NCBI RefSeq assembly: GCF_000312445.1
Contig: NZ_HE997182.1
Span: forward strand, 124,001 to 188,000
Direction of reading: 5' to 3'
DNA length: 64,000 nucleotides
DNA from: Phocaeicola abscessus CCUG 55929
Lineage (GTDB): Bacteria; Bacteroidota; Bacteroidia; Bacteroidales; Bacteroidaceae
Part shown: positions 46,428 through 55,897 of the stretch, one piece after another
Numbering within the stretch: position 1 is the stretch's first letter
How the letters are laid out: each line of letters begins with the position of its first letter
Notes under the pieces: generated by a model
Seen by the model: the letters and a program-made list of their open reading frames with translations, nothing else
Databases searched by the model: none
What the model was told of the DNA's origin: nothing
Position numbers and translations under genes: made by a program

Positions 46428-46928
46428 TTATTTCAATCCTAATTTATCTTTAACATCGGCAGTAATATCGGTAGAAGTAGAACCGATATAAGGAATTTCT
46501 GTGCGGTCCAAGTCGAATATATAAGTATATCCGCCGGTATCGCCTACCGCCTTAATAGCGTCCTGGACTTTCTTGACAATCGGTTCCATCATATCCTGAT
46601 AGGACTTTTGCAAGTTCTGTTGAGCATCATCTCGAAACTGAATGCCTTTTTCGTTTAAATCCTGCAGTTCTTTCTGACGCCTTTCTTGGATGTTTTTCGG
46701 AAGGTTAGCCTGTTCTTGCTGGTACTCAGTATATTTTTTCTGCAGTTCATCCTGAGTTCGCTTCATTTCATCTTCGTATTGTTTCCGCATTGCTTCGATG
46801 TCTGTTTGGGCCTTAGTAAATTCTGGCATGAGACTTACGATCTCCATAGAACGAATATGCCCAAACTTTTGTGCAAATACGTTTAGCGGTGCGACAAGTA
46901 AGAATAAAAGTAAGATTTTCTTCAACAT
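46428..46928 (-). CDS. OmpH/Skp family periplasmic chaperone (copy 2)
   Basis: A 166-residue protein with a signal peptide (LLLFLLVAPLNVFAQ, about residue 19). The mature part is Skp-like: a short strand (FGHIRSMEIVSLMPEF), a long charged coiled coil (about 35-115), and a C-terminal strand (YTYIFDLDRTEIPYIG). Skp trimers hold unfolded outer-membrane proteins on the way to BamA. It lies 55 nt after a second ompH gene, a tandem pair beside bamA usual in Bacteroidales. Confidence 0.9.
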   Translation of the reverse strand: MLKKILLLFLLVAPLNVFAQKFGHIRSMEIVSLMPEFTKAQTDIEAMRKQYEDEMKRTQDELQKKYTEYQQEQANLPKNIQERRQKELQDLNEKGIQFRDDAQQNLQKSYQDMMEPIVKKVQDAIKAVGDTGGYTYIFDLDRTEIPYIGSTSTDITADVKDKLGLK

Positions 46929-46983
46929 AGCTTTATTTAATTATTAGTCATTTCTTTTACAATCATGCTGCAAATATAAGGAT

Positions 46984-47508
46984 TTATTTTGAATATCCTA
47001 ATTTTGAAAGCACTTCATCGCTTATATCGATCCTTGGAGAAGCGAAAAACATAGTATTCTCTGCTGCAGCACGATCGAATACAATGTCGTATCCATAACG
47101 TTGGGCTAATTGCTTTACCGCCTCGTAAATCTTATCCTGGATGGGTGAGATCAAGGCTTCCTGCTTTTTTTTCATTTCTCCTTCCGGTCCAAAATATTTT
47201 TGACGAAGTTGTTGAGCTTCTTTTTCTTTGGCAACGATGGTTTCTTCTCTTTGATTCCGTTGTGTTGAAGAAAGTTTCTCGGAACTTTGCTGGTATTGTT
47301 TGTAAAGGTTTTCAGCTTCCTTTGAGAGAGCCTCCACCTCTTTCTGATATTTTTCAGAAAGCGAATTCAGTTGATTATTTGCCTGTTGGTATTCAGGAAT
47401 ATTTTTAGTGATATACTCCATATCTATCAAAGCAAACTTTTGAGCGCCGACAGTCAATGCAGCTGTCATCAAAAATAGGGTTGTAAAAATTACCTTTTTC
47501 ATCATCAT
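46984..47508 (-). CDS. OmpH/Skp family periplasmic chaperone (copy 1)
   Basis: A 174-residue protein with a signal peptide ending GAQ (about residue 22). FALIDMEYITKNIPEYQQAN is the family start, a Glu/Lys/Gln coiled coil follows (about 40-125), and DIVFDRAAAENTMFFASPRI forms the C-terminal strand. It is adjacent to bamA (12 nt) and is presumably the first periplasmic chaperone for barrel proteins. The two copies are clearly different in sequence, so they are old paralogues. Confidence 0.9.
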   Translation of the reverse strand: MMMKKVIFTTLFLMTAALTVGAQKFALIDMEYITKNIPEYQQANNQLNSLSEKYQKEVEALSKEAENLYKQYQQSSEKLSSTQRNQREETIVAKEKEAQQLRQKYFGPEGEMKKKQEALISPIQDKIYEAVKQLAQRYGYDIVFDRAAAENTMFFASPRIDISDEVLSKLGYSK

Positions 47509-47520
47509 TCGTTTTTATGG

Positions 47521-50166
47521 TTAAAATTCTTGTCCTAAGATAAAGTGGAATTGGCCGCCACTATATTGTTTGGAACCTTTAATCTTATCGAATCCGTATG
47601 CCCAATCGATACCCATCATACCTATCATCGGCAGGAAGATACGGACACCAACGCCTGAAGATCGCTTCAAGTCGAAAGGATTGAACTTGCTTACATCATG
47701 CCAGGCATTACCCGCTTCGACAAAGCCAAGCACATAAATGCTGGTGGAGTTCTCTAACATCAACGGGTAGCGAAGTTCTGCCCCCATTCGGGTATATGCG
47801 TATCCCTCTTCGCCGTAATATGTCAACGAACCGTTTTCATAGCCGCGCAGAGCAATCGTTTCGGAAGCGTAACTGGTACTGTATCCGGTCATACCGTCTC
47901 CGCCTACGTAGAATGTCTCGAACGGCGATTTCTTATACTTGTTATAATGACCTAACAAGCCGAATTCAAAACGTGTCATAATGACGGGCGTCTTCTGTAC
48001 GGTACTCAACGCGGTATAAGTTTTCGATTTGAATTTCCATTTATGGTATTCAATCCATTTAAACATACTGGCTGCTTCGTTATAATCTTTTGTTCCGTAA
48101 ACGCGATAGTCTTTATTATCGAACAAGGAATAGGGAGGAGTAGCCTGAACGGAAGCGGTGAATTCGGAACCGCGACGCGGATAAATCGGGTTATCAGTAG
48201 AATTACGAGAGAGCGTCAAGCCAAGGCTCAAGTTATTGCTTTTCCCCGTCTTCAAATAATCGCCGTTATTTAAACGGACATATAGAAAATCCCAGTCTTT
48301 CAGAATAAAACGTTGGTAAGACAATTCCGCTTGTAACGAGAAATAATCGTCGGGCCATCTTAGCCGTTTGCCCCATCCGACGGAAATACCGTACATTTTA
48401 AAAGATTTGTCGGGATCGTAATAACGTTCGTAATTCCCATAATTTCCATAATTGTAACCGCCATAAGAGCCATAATACATGCTATACATACTGTTACGAA
48501 AAGCGGAGTTGTAAAACCTACTGCTCATGTCGCTTTGTTTGGAAAAGAAAGCGGAAACGGACAGCGAATTCGGTCGTTTCCCGCCGAACCAAGGATCGAA
48601 GAACGATATGCTGTACTGTTGATAGTAACGAGCATTGGTTTGTCCGCTCAACGTCAGCGTTTGTCCGTCTCCTTGAGGAAGAATGCCGCGGTAGTTATCA
48701 CTCTTACGGAACAGATTAGATAGGGAAAAGTTCGTAAACTTCAAGCTTAATTTCCCGATGATACCGGTTTGTCCCCAACCCGCCGAGAACTCAACTTGGT
48801 CGTTCGCTTTGGATTCTAAGTTCCAGTTGATGTCGACCGTACCGTTTTGTACGTCGGGCTGAATGTCCGGTTGAATATTTTCAGGATTGAAGTGCCCCAT
48901 TTGGGCGATTTCGCGGTACGAACGTTCTACCGCTTCCTTACTGAACAAGTCGCCGGGCCTCGTACGCAATTCACGGCGCACGACGTTTTCGTATAATCGG
49001 TCGTTGCCGTTGATTCGTACTTTACTGATACTCGCTTGAGGGCCTTCGTGGATACGCATTTCGAGATCAATAGAATCTCCGTCGATATTTACTTCCACGG
49101 GATCGAGGCTATAGAATACATAACCGTGGTTATAATAATCGTTTCCGATCGCATCGTCGTCTTTAGACAAACGGGCGTTCATCAGTTTCTGGTTGTACAC
49201 GTCCCCCTGATTCATCTGGAGTTTTGCTTGCAAATAATCGGAAGGATAGACGGTATTGCCTACCCAGGTGACTTTCCGCAAGTAATAGCGTTCTCCTTCG
49301 TCGATCTTAAGGAAAACGTTAACCGTCCGATCGTCGAAATTAGAAATGCTGTCAGCTACGATCATGGCGTCCCGATAGCCCAGCTCGTTATACTTGTCAA
49401 TGATCAATTGTTTATCCTTTTCATAGTTTTCCTCTATGAACTTCTTGGTGCGGAAGATATTCTTGAGTTTATTCTTCTCGTTTGTCTTCTTCATCACGCG
49501 TTTGAGTTTGCTGTCGCTCAGCACGGAGTTTCCTTCAATAGTGATTTTGTGGACTTTGACTTTTTCTTTTTTATCGATCATCACCTCTACATCCACTTGA
49601 TCTTTATTGCCGTCCAGATTCCGTTCTATAATATTTACTTCTGCATTTTTAAATCCTTTATCGTCGAAATGTTTCTTGATAAGGAATTCGGCACGGCTAA
49701 TCAGGTTGGGAGTAATCTGACTGCCTTTGACAAGGCCCAACTTCGCTTCGAGGTCTTCTCTTTCACTTTTCTTTATCCCTTGATAACGGATATTTGCAAT
49801 ACGGGGACGTTGCGTCAATATGATTTTCAGCCAGATCTTATCTCCCAGCGCTTTCTCCGCCAAGATTTGGACATCCGAAAACAGTCCGTGTTTCCAATAC
49901 CGTTTCAGAGCAGTCGTAATCTCGTCTCCCGGAATAGTGATGACCTGGCCTACCGATAGTCCGGATAAACCTATCAATACATAGTCTTCGTAGTTTTCAA
50001 TACCTTTCACGCTTATTCCTTCAATCGTATACTTTTTAGGTGTTCCGTTATACAGAATAACAGGATTGAAAACGGTATCCGTCTCAGCTATTTGGGCGGT
50101 ACTGTCTATCGGAATGTTCAACAGGGAAATGAAAGTCAATATGATAGGAAATAAACGATATCGCAT
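47521..50166 (-). CDS. bamA: Outer membrane protein assembly factor BamA
   Basis: An 881-residue Omp85 protein that inserts beta-barrels. The signal peptide ends near residue 25. Five POTRA domains span about 43-445 (for example KVHKITIEGNSVLSDSKLKR at about 204). The barrel follows, with the family element VGVRIFLPMIGMMGIDWAYG near the end. Residues 551-583 form a Tyr/Gly-rich loop (YYGSYGGYNYGNYGNYERYY, within the barrel), probably extracellular. It begins 15 nt after uppS and precedes the ompH pair. Confidence 0.95.
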   Translation of the reverse strand: MRYRLFPIILTFISLLNIPIDSTAQIAETDTVFNPVILYNGTPKKYTIEGISVKGIENYEDYVLIGLSGLSVGQVITIPGDEITTALKRYWKHGLFSDVQILAEKALGDKIWLKIILTQRPRIANIRYQGIKKSEREDLEAKLGLVKGSQITPNLISRAEFLIKKHFDDKGFKNAEVNIIERNLDGNKDQVDVEVMIDKKEKVKVHKITIEGNSVLSDSKLKRVMKKTNEKNKLKNIFRTKKFIEENYEKDKQLIIDKYNELGYRDAMIVADSISNFDDRTVNVFLKIDEGERYYLRKVTWVGNTVYPSDYLQAKLQMNQGDVYNQKLMNARLSKDDDAIGNDYYNHGYVFYSLDPVEVNIDGDSIDLEMRIHEGPQASISKVRINGNDRLYENVVRRELRTRPGDLFSKEAVERSYREIAQMGHFNPENIQPDIQPDVQNGTVDINWNLESKANDQVEFSAGWGQTGIIGKLSLKFTNFSLSNLFRKSDNYRGILPQGDGQTLTLSGQTNARYYQQYSISFFDPWFGGKRPNSLSVSAFFSKQSDMSSRFYNSAFRNSMYSMYYGSYGGYNYGNYGNYERYYDPDKSFKMYGISVGWGKRLRWPDDYFSLQAELSYQRFILKDWDFLYVRLNNGDYLKTGKSNNLSLGLTLSRNSTDNPIYPRRGSEFTASVQATPPYSLFDNKDYRVYGTKDYNEAASMFKWIEYHKWKFKSKTYTALSTVQKTPVIMTRFEFGLLGHYNKYKKSPFETFYVGGDGMTGYSTSYASETIALRGYENGSLTYYGEEGYAYTRMGAELRYPLMLENSTSIYVLGFVEAGNAWHDVSKFNPFDLKRSSGVGVRIFLPMIGMMGIDWAYGFDKIKGSKQYSGGQFHFILGQEF

Positions 50167-50181
50167 AGTCTGTATAAATCT

Positions 50182-50913
50182 TTATATTTGTTCACTTGTT
50201 TTTCCAAAACGTCGTTCTCTTTGCTGGTAATCGTAAATCGCCTTGCAAAGCTCTTCTTCGTTAAAGTCCGGCCAAAAAGTATCGCAAAAGTAAAATTCCG
50301 TATAAGCGCATTGCCAAAGCAGGAAGTTACTCAACCGAATTTCGCCACCTGTGCGAATCAACAGGTCCGGATCGGGCATGAAGTTCGTGTTAAGATGGGA
50401 AGAAATGGTCTCTTCCGTAATTTTATCAGGGTTCAACGTCCCCTCGACAGCTTCTTTTGCAATTTGTTTCGTCACTTCGGCGATTTCCCATTTGGAAGAA
50501 TAGCTGAGCGCTAAAACCAAGCACATCCCCGTATTGGAGCGGGTGTGTCCGACACATCGATTCAAGCGTTCCAGCACATCTTTTGGCAATTTCTCTACCT
50601 CGCCGATAATTCTAAAACGGATGTTGTTCTTCATGAATGTTTCTTCTTCGATGGAGTTCATCAATAACGACATCAACGCAGATACTTCCTCTGTCGGGCG
50701 ATTCCAGTTTTCTGCCGAAAAGGTATATAACGTAAGGAACTCAATCCCCAGTCGTGCTGCTTCCGAGGCAATGGCATGAACGGTTTGGGCACCGACTTGG
50801 TGCCCGAAGCTGCGAATTTGTCCCCGCTGTTTGGCCCACCGCCCGTTACCGTCCATAATGATGGCCACATGGACAGGGATGCGCTCCATATTTATCTTTT
50901 CTCGATAAGACAT
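50182..50913 (-). CDS. uppS: Isoprenyl transferase (undecaprenyl diphosphate synthase)
   Basis: A 243-residue cis-prenyltransferase making the C55 lipid carrier for peptidoglycan and LPS. It has [14 protein letters not shown] with catalytic D21, FSAENWNRP, and the C-terminal [20 protein letters not shown]. Length is standard. It lies 5 nt after the DUF6242 gene and directly before bamA, as in other Bacteroidales. Confidence 0.95.
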   Translation of the reverse strand: MSYREKINMERIPVHVAIIMDGNGRWAKQRGQIRSFGHQVGAQTVHAIASEAARLGIEFLTLYTFSAENWNRPTEEVSALMSLLMNSIEEETFMKNNIRFRIIGEVEKLPKDVLERLNRCVGHTRSNTGMCLVLALSYSSKWEIAEVTKQIAKEAVEGTLNPDKITEETISSHLNTNFMPDPDLLIRTGGEIRLSNFLLWQCAYTEFYFCDTFWPDFNEEELCKAIYDYQQRERRFGKTSEQI

Positions 50914-50918
50914 CTATC

Positions 50919-52301
50919 TTATTTTTGAAATCCTAATCTATTTATTCGTCCTCGCCAAATATCCTGCCTGTTGCTCCACATGATCCACAAGTAATTGTTG
51001 GGATCGACGGCATAAGAATAATTTCCATTCGCCGCAGCATAGAAAGCATTGAATTCGTTTGGGAAGCAGACGTTTTCTTTGACGACTTTCCAGTCGATGC
51101 CTTGATTCTTCGAGACGTAGAAATTGTTGAACGCCGCAATTTGAAGCGTATCTTTCACGCCGTTTCCTCCGAAAGCATATATACTGTCGTTGTAATAGAT
51201 CATTCCCATATTTTCAAGGCGTGGGCAATAATCTTTATGATTCGGAATATTGTCGCCCCATGTCGATTCCGTACTTAATCTCGACCAAGTGACCGTATAA
51301 TTCTTATCGGTATTTTTTCCCATGACGATCATTCGTCGAATGTTTTTGTTCGTTTGCAGGGGATAGCTCGTATACGAGAGTCCTTCTTTCGGGAAGTCGT
51401 CGGGGATGGATGTCGTCTCATTCCATGTCGAACCGTCTTTACTTTCTACAAATGTCGTCCCCGCTCGATCGATAGCCACCATTAATTTACGATCGTCCGA
51501 AGCATCATAATTAGCCACGAGCTGGCTCAGGGCAGGGGCCGTCCCTACAGCGTTCCATGTCGAACCGTCGGGAGAGGCGTATAAATTTCCCTCGGCAACC
51601 AGATATAATTTATTTCCCCAAGCCATCGCCGAGTGGTAATCCGCCTTTTCGGGAATACCGACAGCCTGCAAGTTGGTCCAACTCAATCCGTCTGAAACGG
51701 AAGTAGAAGTAACTTCGACCTGCTTGTCTTTCTCTGCGAATACATAGATTCTATGGTTGAACAAAACGGCTTTCTGAGCGTTGATCTCGTTGCCGGGGAA
51801 ATTACTTGCCAACCGAGACCAGACCATCTGTTCCGGATTTACTTGGTGTACATTGACGGAGACTCGATAAGGAGTCCCGTACGTTCCGTTATAAGCCGCC
51901 ACTTTGAACATGACGGGACTTTCGAAGTTGATGGAATCTGTTGAAGTCCAGACCGTATCCTTGTCGTTTTTGGTATATACGATATAGTTAGTGTCGGAAG
52001 TGATGGACGTGACGACTCTGCTTACACTGGTACCGTAAGGAAGCGAATCGAGATTGTAAATCAGGTGCGATAGCTGGTCGATGACGAAAGGATAGTTTTT
52101 ACCGATTACGGTAGCTGTCAACACAGAATCTTTGCCATTGATTTTTTTAGTGTATCTCGTCTTTATATTACCGATAGAGAAAGCGGTAATACTGGCATCC
52201 GAAGGATATTCATGATCCCCTTCGTCGCCGTGCAAGCACGATGAGAATGTAACAGCCATTATGCAAAGACTTGTAAAAACCGATAAAAACTTTAATTTCA
52301 T
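50919..52301 (-). CDS. DUF6242 domain lipoprotein (beta-propeller-like)
   Basis: A 460-residue predicted lipoprotein with lipobox FSSC (C22). The N-terminal 120 residues resemble the DUF6242 beta-sandwich (DASITAFSIGNIKTRYTK). The rest carries repeated blades with GxxLYLVAEGNLYASPDGSTW-type and SKDGSTWNETTS motifs, suggesting a kelch-like or sialidase-type propeller. Function unknown. A TACTTTTG box (52337-52330, reverse) is a likely -7 element. It lies 5 nt before uppS, so it may be part of the envelope operon. Confidence 0.8.
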   Translation of the reverse strand: MKLKFLSVFTSLCIMAVTFSSCLHGDEGDHEYPSDASITAFSIGNIKTRYTKKINGKDSVLTATVIGKNYPFVIDQLSHLIYNLDSLPYGTSVSRVVTSITSDTNYIVYTKNDKDTVWTSTDSINFESPVMFKVAAYNGTYGTPYRVSVNVHQVNPEQMVWSRLASNFPGNEINAQKAVLFNHRIYVFAEKDKQVEVTSTSVSDGLSWTNLQAVGIPEKADYHSAMAWGNKLYLVAEGNLYASPDGSTWNAVGTAPALSQLVANYDASDDRKLMVAIDRAGTTFVESKDGSTWNETTSIPDDFPKEGLSYTSYPLQTNKNIRRMIVMGKNTDKNYTVTWSRLSTESTWGDNIPNHKDYCPRLENMGMIYYNDSIYAFGGNGVKDTLQIAAFNNFYVSKNQGIDWKVVKENVCFPNEFNAFYAAANGNYSYAVDPNNYLWIMWSNRQDIWRGRINRLGFQK

Positions 52302-52461
52302 TTGTAAATGAATCTTTGGTTACAAGTTGCAAAAGTAAAAAGTTTTTTTTCTCTATCGTACTTTTGAATTAAGTTTTATAAAAATTATAGATAAATTCGT
52401 GCTTTTTGCTACTTGGAAAGTCGCGATCCATCGGAATAAGGAAAGAGGGCGGGATGGAATA

Positions 52462-52740
52462 TTTTTAAATTCGACGTCTGACAACTTATTCGGATACGTT
52501 CCTCAACCTAAACGATGAGGTTCCGGATACCTCCGTTTACGTCCCCTAACCTAAATGTCGACGTCCGACAACCTAAACGGTGAGGTCGGGAACCTAAAAA
52601 TTTACGTTCTCCAACCTATCCGTTGACGTTCGGAACGTCAACGTTTACGTCCCTCCACGTAAACGGATATATATTTAACCTAAACGACGGGGTTCGGAAC
52701 CTAAACGGAGACATTTCGGGTACAAACGGCGGGGGTATTC
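52462..52740. repeat. Degenerate 21-22 bp tandem repeat array
   Basis: About 13 units of 20-23 bp can be read with the head AACCTAAACG and a tail like GTGAGGTTCGG. Clear heads start at 52505 and recur at 21-23 nt steps, several as exact AACCTAAACG. Some units are inverted-like (CCTCCGTTTACG), so neighbours can fold; GTTGACGTTCGGAACGTCAAC (within 52630-52660) is a 9-bp perfect hairpin. The last two units run into ribD: its stop codon (CTA at 52701-52703 forward) lies in a CCTAAACGG head. The rest of 52340-52461 has no gene. Confidence 0.8.
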
Positions 52741-53777
52741 CGGTAATGCTTGATATTCCTGCCCAAGAACGGTAGATTTTCTTCCAAAGCAGTTCGGGGT
52801 AAATCCGGAGCGGGTACGCCGTTTTTCAACTTGACAGGACATTCTTCCACGAAAGCTTCGTCCCATAAATCGGCACGAATGAATGACTGAAGCAAGATTC
52901 TTCCCCCTTCTACCATCAACGACTGTAACCCTTCCTGATAAAGGAATTTCATGATTTGCGGCAGGATGTCTTCGGAAAAGTTCAGGGTGACGAATTTCGT
53001 ACGGGGAAGGATTGGTAAAGTCGATTTTGTCGTAAATACAACGGTAGGAGCTTTTCCGTCGAACAGTCGATAATCGGCAGGCAGCGTCAGGTCTTTGTCG
53101 ATAACCAATCGAACGGGATTTTTTCCGAACCAATATCTGGTGGTCAGCGACGGGTTGTCTATCCATGCGGTTTCTCTTCCTACCAAAATCGCCGCATATT
53201 CCGCCCTTCGTTTATGGGCTACCATTTGAGTCAGTTCGGAAGAGAGCACGATCGGCTTTCGGTCATGGCATTCTTTGCCGATGAATCCGTCAACGGATTC
53301 CGCCCATTTCAGCAGTACATACGGTCGTCTTCGGATATGGAACGTAGCGAATCGGTCTATCTGTCGGCGGCATTCTTGTTCCAATACGCCTACCGTTACA
53401 TCGATCCCCGCATCCCTCAATTTTCGGATGCCTTTTCCGCATACCGCCGGAAAGGGATCCGTACAACCGATGACCACTCGGGAGATGCCCGTCTCGATAA
53501 TCAGATCGGCGCAAGGCGGTGTTCTTCCGCAATGAGAGCACGGCTCCAAGGTGACGTAAATGACAGCTTCCCTTAACAAGCTCCGATCTTCCTTTTTCAC
53601 GGAACGAATGGCATTGACTTCGGCGTGAGCTTGTCCGCAACGAATATGATAACCTTCTCCGATAATTCGATCTCGATAGACGATTACGGCGCCGACCGTC
53701 GGATTGGGCGGAGCGGTGCAACGTCCGTTGTTTGCCAATTCGAGGCAGCGCGACATATATTTTTCATCTTTTGTCAT
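52701..53777 (-). CDS. ribD: Bifunctional riboflavin biosynthesis deaminase/reductase
   Basis: A 358-residue two-domain enzyme of riboflavin synthesis. The N-terminal deaminase has zinc ligands H51 in AHAEVNAI and C80/C89 in PCSHCGRTPPC. The C-terminal reductase begins about residue 150 (VLLKWAESVDGFIG). The last residues (PAVCTRNVSV) and the stop codon lie in the degenerate repeat array, so the C-terminus may have been rewritten. It is divergent from prmC, sharing a 44-nt promoter region. Confidence 0.94.
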   Translation of the reverse strand: MTKDEKYMSRCLELANNGRCTAPPNPTVGAVIVYRDRIIGEGYHIRCGQAHAEVNAIRSVKKEDRSLLREAVIYVTLEPCSHCGRTPPCADLIIETGISRVVIGCTDPFPAVCGKGIRKLRDAGIDVTVGVLEQECRRQIDRFATFHIRRRPYVLLKWAESVDGFIGKECHDRKPIVLSSELTQMVAHKRRAEYAAILVGRETAWIDNPSLTTRYWFGKNPVRLVIDKDLTLPADYRLFDGKAPTVVFTTKSTLPILPRTKFVTLNFSEDILPQIMKFLYQEGLQSLMVEGGRILLQSFIRADLWDEAFVEECPVKLKNGVPAPDLPRTALEENLPFLGRNIKHYRNTPAVCTRNVSV

Positions 53778-53796
53778 ATCCTTCGGCTAAATTGCT

Positions 53797-53804
53797 TACT
53801 TTTG
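53797..53804 (+). promoter_or_regulatory. -7 box of the prmC-recX-comF operon
   Basis: TACTTTTG is an exact TAnnTTTG, 17 nt before the prmC ATG. A TTTG at 53770-53773 is 23 nt upstream, slightly beyond the normal spacing. The upstream box would lie inside the ribD start region because the two genes are divergent. Confidence 0.5.
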
Positions 53805-53821
53805 TCGTACAAATCGAACGC

Positions 53822-54658
53822 ATGCATCCTCTCATCGCGTACATCCGGCAGACCCTTCGCGAAATCTACGACGATTCCGAAGCCTTGTGCATGGCCAAAT
53901 GGTTGCTCGTGCAGCATTTCGGTTTTACGACGGTGCAGCTGTACGGAGGCAAAGTTAGAAGATTTTCGGCGAACGAGCAGAAAGAATTGGACAATATTCT
54001 GCAACGGCTAATAAAATACGAACCTCTGCAGTACATATTAGGTACGGAATGTTTTTACGGGATGACGTTCAAAGTCGATAAGTCGGTGCTTATCCCTCGC
54101 CCCGAAACGGCCGAGTTGGTAGACTGGATCATTACAGAAAATCCGAAGACAGGTTTGCGGGTGTTGGATATCGGTACGGGAAGCGGGTGCATTGCGATTG
54201 CATTGGCAAAGCACTTGAATCATGCTGAGGTAAAGGCATGGGACATATCGGCGCAGGCATTGGACACAGCCCGACAGAATGCGGAACGGAATGGCGTTCA
54301 GATCATTTTTGAACAGCGGGATGTGCTGCGAACAGTTTCTATGGAGCAGGAGACGGATATCATAGTCAGTAACCCTCCCTACATCGCACAAGAGGAAAAG
54401 GCTTCGATGGGAAAGAACGTCTCGGCGTGGGAACCGGATATCGCGTTGTTTGTTCCGGACGAAGATCCCTTGCTCTTCTACCGGAAAATAGCCTTATGGG
54501 GCAGGCGAATGTTGCGACCGAACGGGAAACTCTATCTCGAAATTAATCAAAGATTCGGACGGGAAGTGACGAATCTATTGGCGAACAAAGGATACGGCCG
54601 GATAGCATTGAAAAAAGATTCGGACGGAAACGAGCGTATGGTAAAGGCTTCACTATGA
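53822..54658 (+). CDS. prmC: Peptide chain release factor N5-glutamine methyltransferase
   Basis: A 278-residue SAM-dependent enzyme that methylates the GGQ glutamine of release factors. SAM binding is seen in VLDIGTGSGCIAIAL (about 114-128), and the catalytic NPPY motif is N184-Y187 in IIVSNPPYIAQ. IPRPETAELVDW is another family marker. I chose the ATG at 53822 (MHPLIAYIRQ); an upstream frame extension would overlap ribD. The stop overlaps recX by 4 nt. Confidence 0.94.
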   Translation: MHPLIAYIRQTLREIYDDSEALCMAKWLLVQHFGFTTVQLYGGKVRRFSANEQKELDNILQRLIKYEPLQYILGTECFYGMTFKVDKSVLIPRPETAELVDWIITENPKTGLRVLDIGTGSGCIAIALAKHLNHAEVKAWDISAQALDTARQNAERNGVQIIFEQRDVLRTVSMEQETDIIVSNPPYIAQEEKASMGKNVSAWEPDIALFVPDEDPLLFYRKIALWGRRMLRPNGKLYLEINQRFGREVTNLLANKGYGRIALKKDSDGNERMVKASL

Positions 54659-55137
54659 CAAGCACAGATACGGAAGAAATAATGCGGAACAAGGCGGAAA
54701 TTTATTGCGCTGCTGCAGAACGCTGCCTCTCGGACGTAACATCGAAGCTGATACAGTGGGGCGCATCTCCCGAAGCGATGGAGCGCATTCTGTCCCATTT
54801 GCTCGAAGAGCGATACCTCGACGAAAAGCGATATGCCCAGGCTTTCGTCCGCGATAAATACCGGTTCAACGGTTGGGGAAGACTGAAGATCGCCATGGCT
54901 TTGAGACAAAAGGGAATCCCGAACGAACCGATCGACGCGGGACTGAACGAAATCGACGAACGGGAATACCGACAAACGTTGAAGGCACTCCTGCAACGGA
55001 AAAGAAAGACCGTAAAAGGGAAAACGGCCTACGAACAAAACGGAAAACTGATTAGATTGGCGCTCGGCAAAGGATATGAAATGAATGAAATTCTTCGCGT
55101 ACTAAAACAACCGACCGATGAAGACTCTCTGGAATAG
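54655..55137 (+). CDS. recX: Regulatory protein RecX
   Basis: A 160-residue helical protein that modulates RecA filaments. RecX three-helix repeats are visible: YLDEKRYAQAFVRDKYRFNG, then GRLKIAMALRQKGIPNE, and a third near KLIRLALGKGYEMNEILRVL. Length is normal. The start is coupled to prmC (ATGA), and the last 20 nt overlap comF. No recA is nearby. Confidence 0.88.
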   Translation: MTSTDTEEIMRNKAEIYCAAAERCLSDVTSKLIQWGASPEAMERILSHLLEERYLDEKRYAQAFVRDKYRFNGWGRLKIAMALRQKGIPNEPIDAGLNEIDEREYRQTLKALLQRKRKTVKGKTAYEQNGKLIRLALGKGYEMNEILRVLKQPTDEDSLE

Positions 55138-55813
55138 CTTATGGAACTTGTTCTTCCCCAAATGTTGCGTAGTTTGCGGGAAACCTTTGCTGCAAACCGA
55201 AGAATATCTTTGCCTGCATTGTCTGAAAGGTTTGCCTCGAACCAATATGCACCTGCAAATCGACAATGAAGTAGAGAAAAACTTTTGGGGAAAGATACCC
55301 GTTCAAAAAGCGTCAGCCTTCCTCTATTACACCAAAGGAGGAGACGTACGCCCCATTCTCTATGAACTCAAATATTACGGCAATAAAGAAATCGGCAACC
55401 TGTTAGGACGATGCATGGCTAAAGAAATCCTCCCCTCCGGATTCTTTCGGCACATCGATTACATCCTGCCTGTGCCGCTGCATCCGAAAAGAGAAAAAGA
55501 ACGCGGATATAATCAGAGCGAATGGCTCGCCAAAGGAATCTCGGACGTGACAGAGATCCCGCTCGTTACACACCTGCTGAGCCGTAGTTCCTATTCGAGT
55601 ACGCAGACCCACAAGACGAGGATAGCACGTTTCGAAAACATGCAGGGACTATTTCAATGTTCCGACCCGGAAATGCTAAAAGGCAAACATATCTTGTTAG
55701 TAGACGATGTGCTGACCACCGGTGCCACATTGGTGGCCACGGCCGATGCCATGAAAGGGATCGAGGGATTGCGCATCAGCATTTTAACGTTGGCATTGGC
55801 CGGCCACGATTGA
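55118..55813 (+). CDS. ComF family phosphoribosyltransferase-like protein
   Basis: A 231-residue protein with an N-terminal zinc ribbon (CCVVC at 16-20 and CLHC at 32-35) and a C-terminal phosphoribosyltransferase fold with ILLVDDVLTTGATL near residue 192. The ComF family is linked to DNA uptake in Gram-positive bacteria; in Bacteroidota the role is unclear, possibly nucleotide salvage or uptake. Its start overlaps recX by 20 nt. Confidence 0.88.
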   Translation: MKTLWNSLWNLFFPKCCVVCGKPLLQTEEYLCLHCLKGLPRTNMHLQIDNEVEKNFWGKIPVQKASAFLYYTKGGDVRPILYELKYYGNKEIGNLLGRCMAKEILPSGFFRHIDYILPVPLHPKREKERGYNQSEWLAKGISDVTEIPLVTHLLSRSSYSSTQTHKTRIARFENMQGLFQCSDPEMLKGKHILLVDDVLTTGATLVATADAMKGIEGLRISILTLALAGHD

Positions 55814-55841
55814 CGAACAGATAAAAATACTCTATCGCAGA

Positions 55842-55873
55842 TTTTATTATTCCGATGGATTTCTTTAATTTTG
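55842..55873 (+). promoter_or_regulatory. Promoter of the pyrE-SRPBCC-argH operon
   Basis: TTTT (55842-55845), 20 nt, then TAATTTTG (55866-55873), an exact -7 box with one mismatch in the -33 element. The inferred start is near 55880, about 18 nt before the pyrE ATG. Confidence 0.55.
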
Positions 55874-55897
55874 CACAGCATATTTAGCTATTTACTT

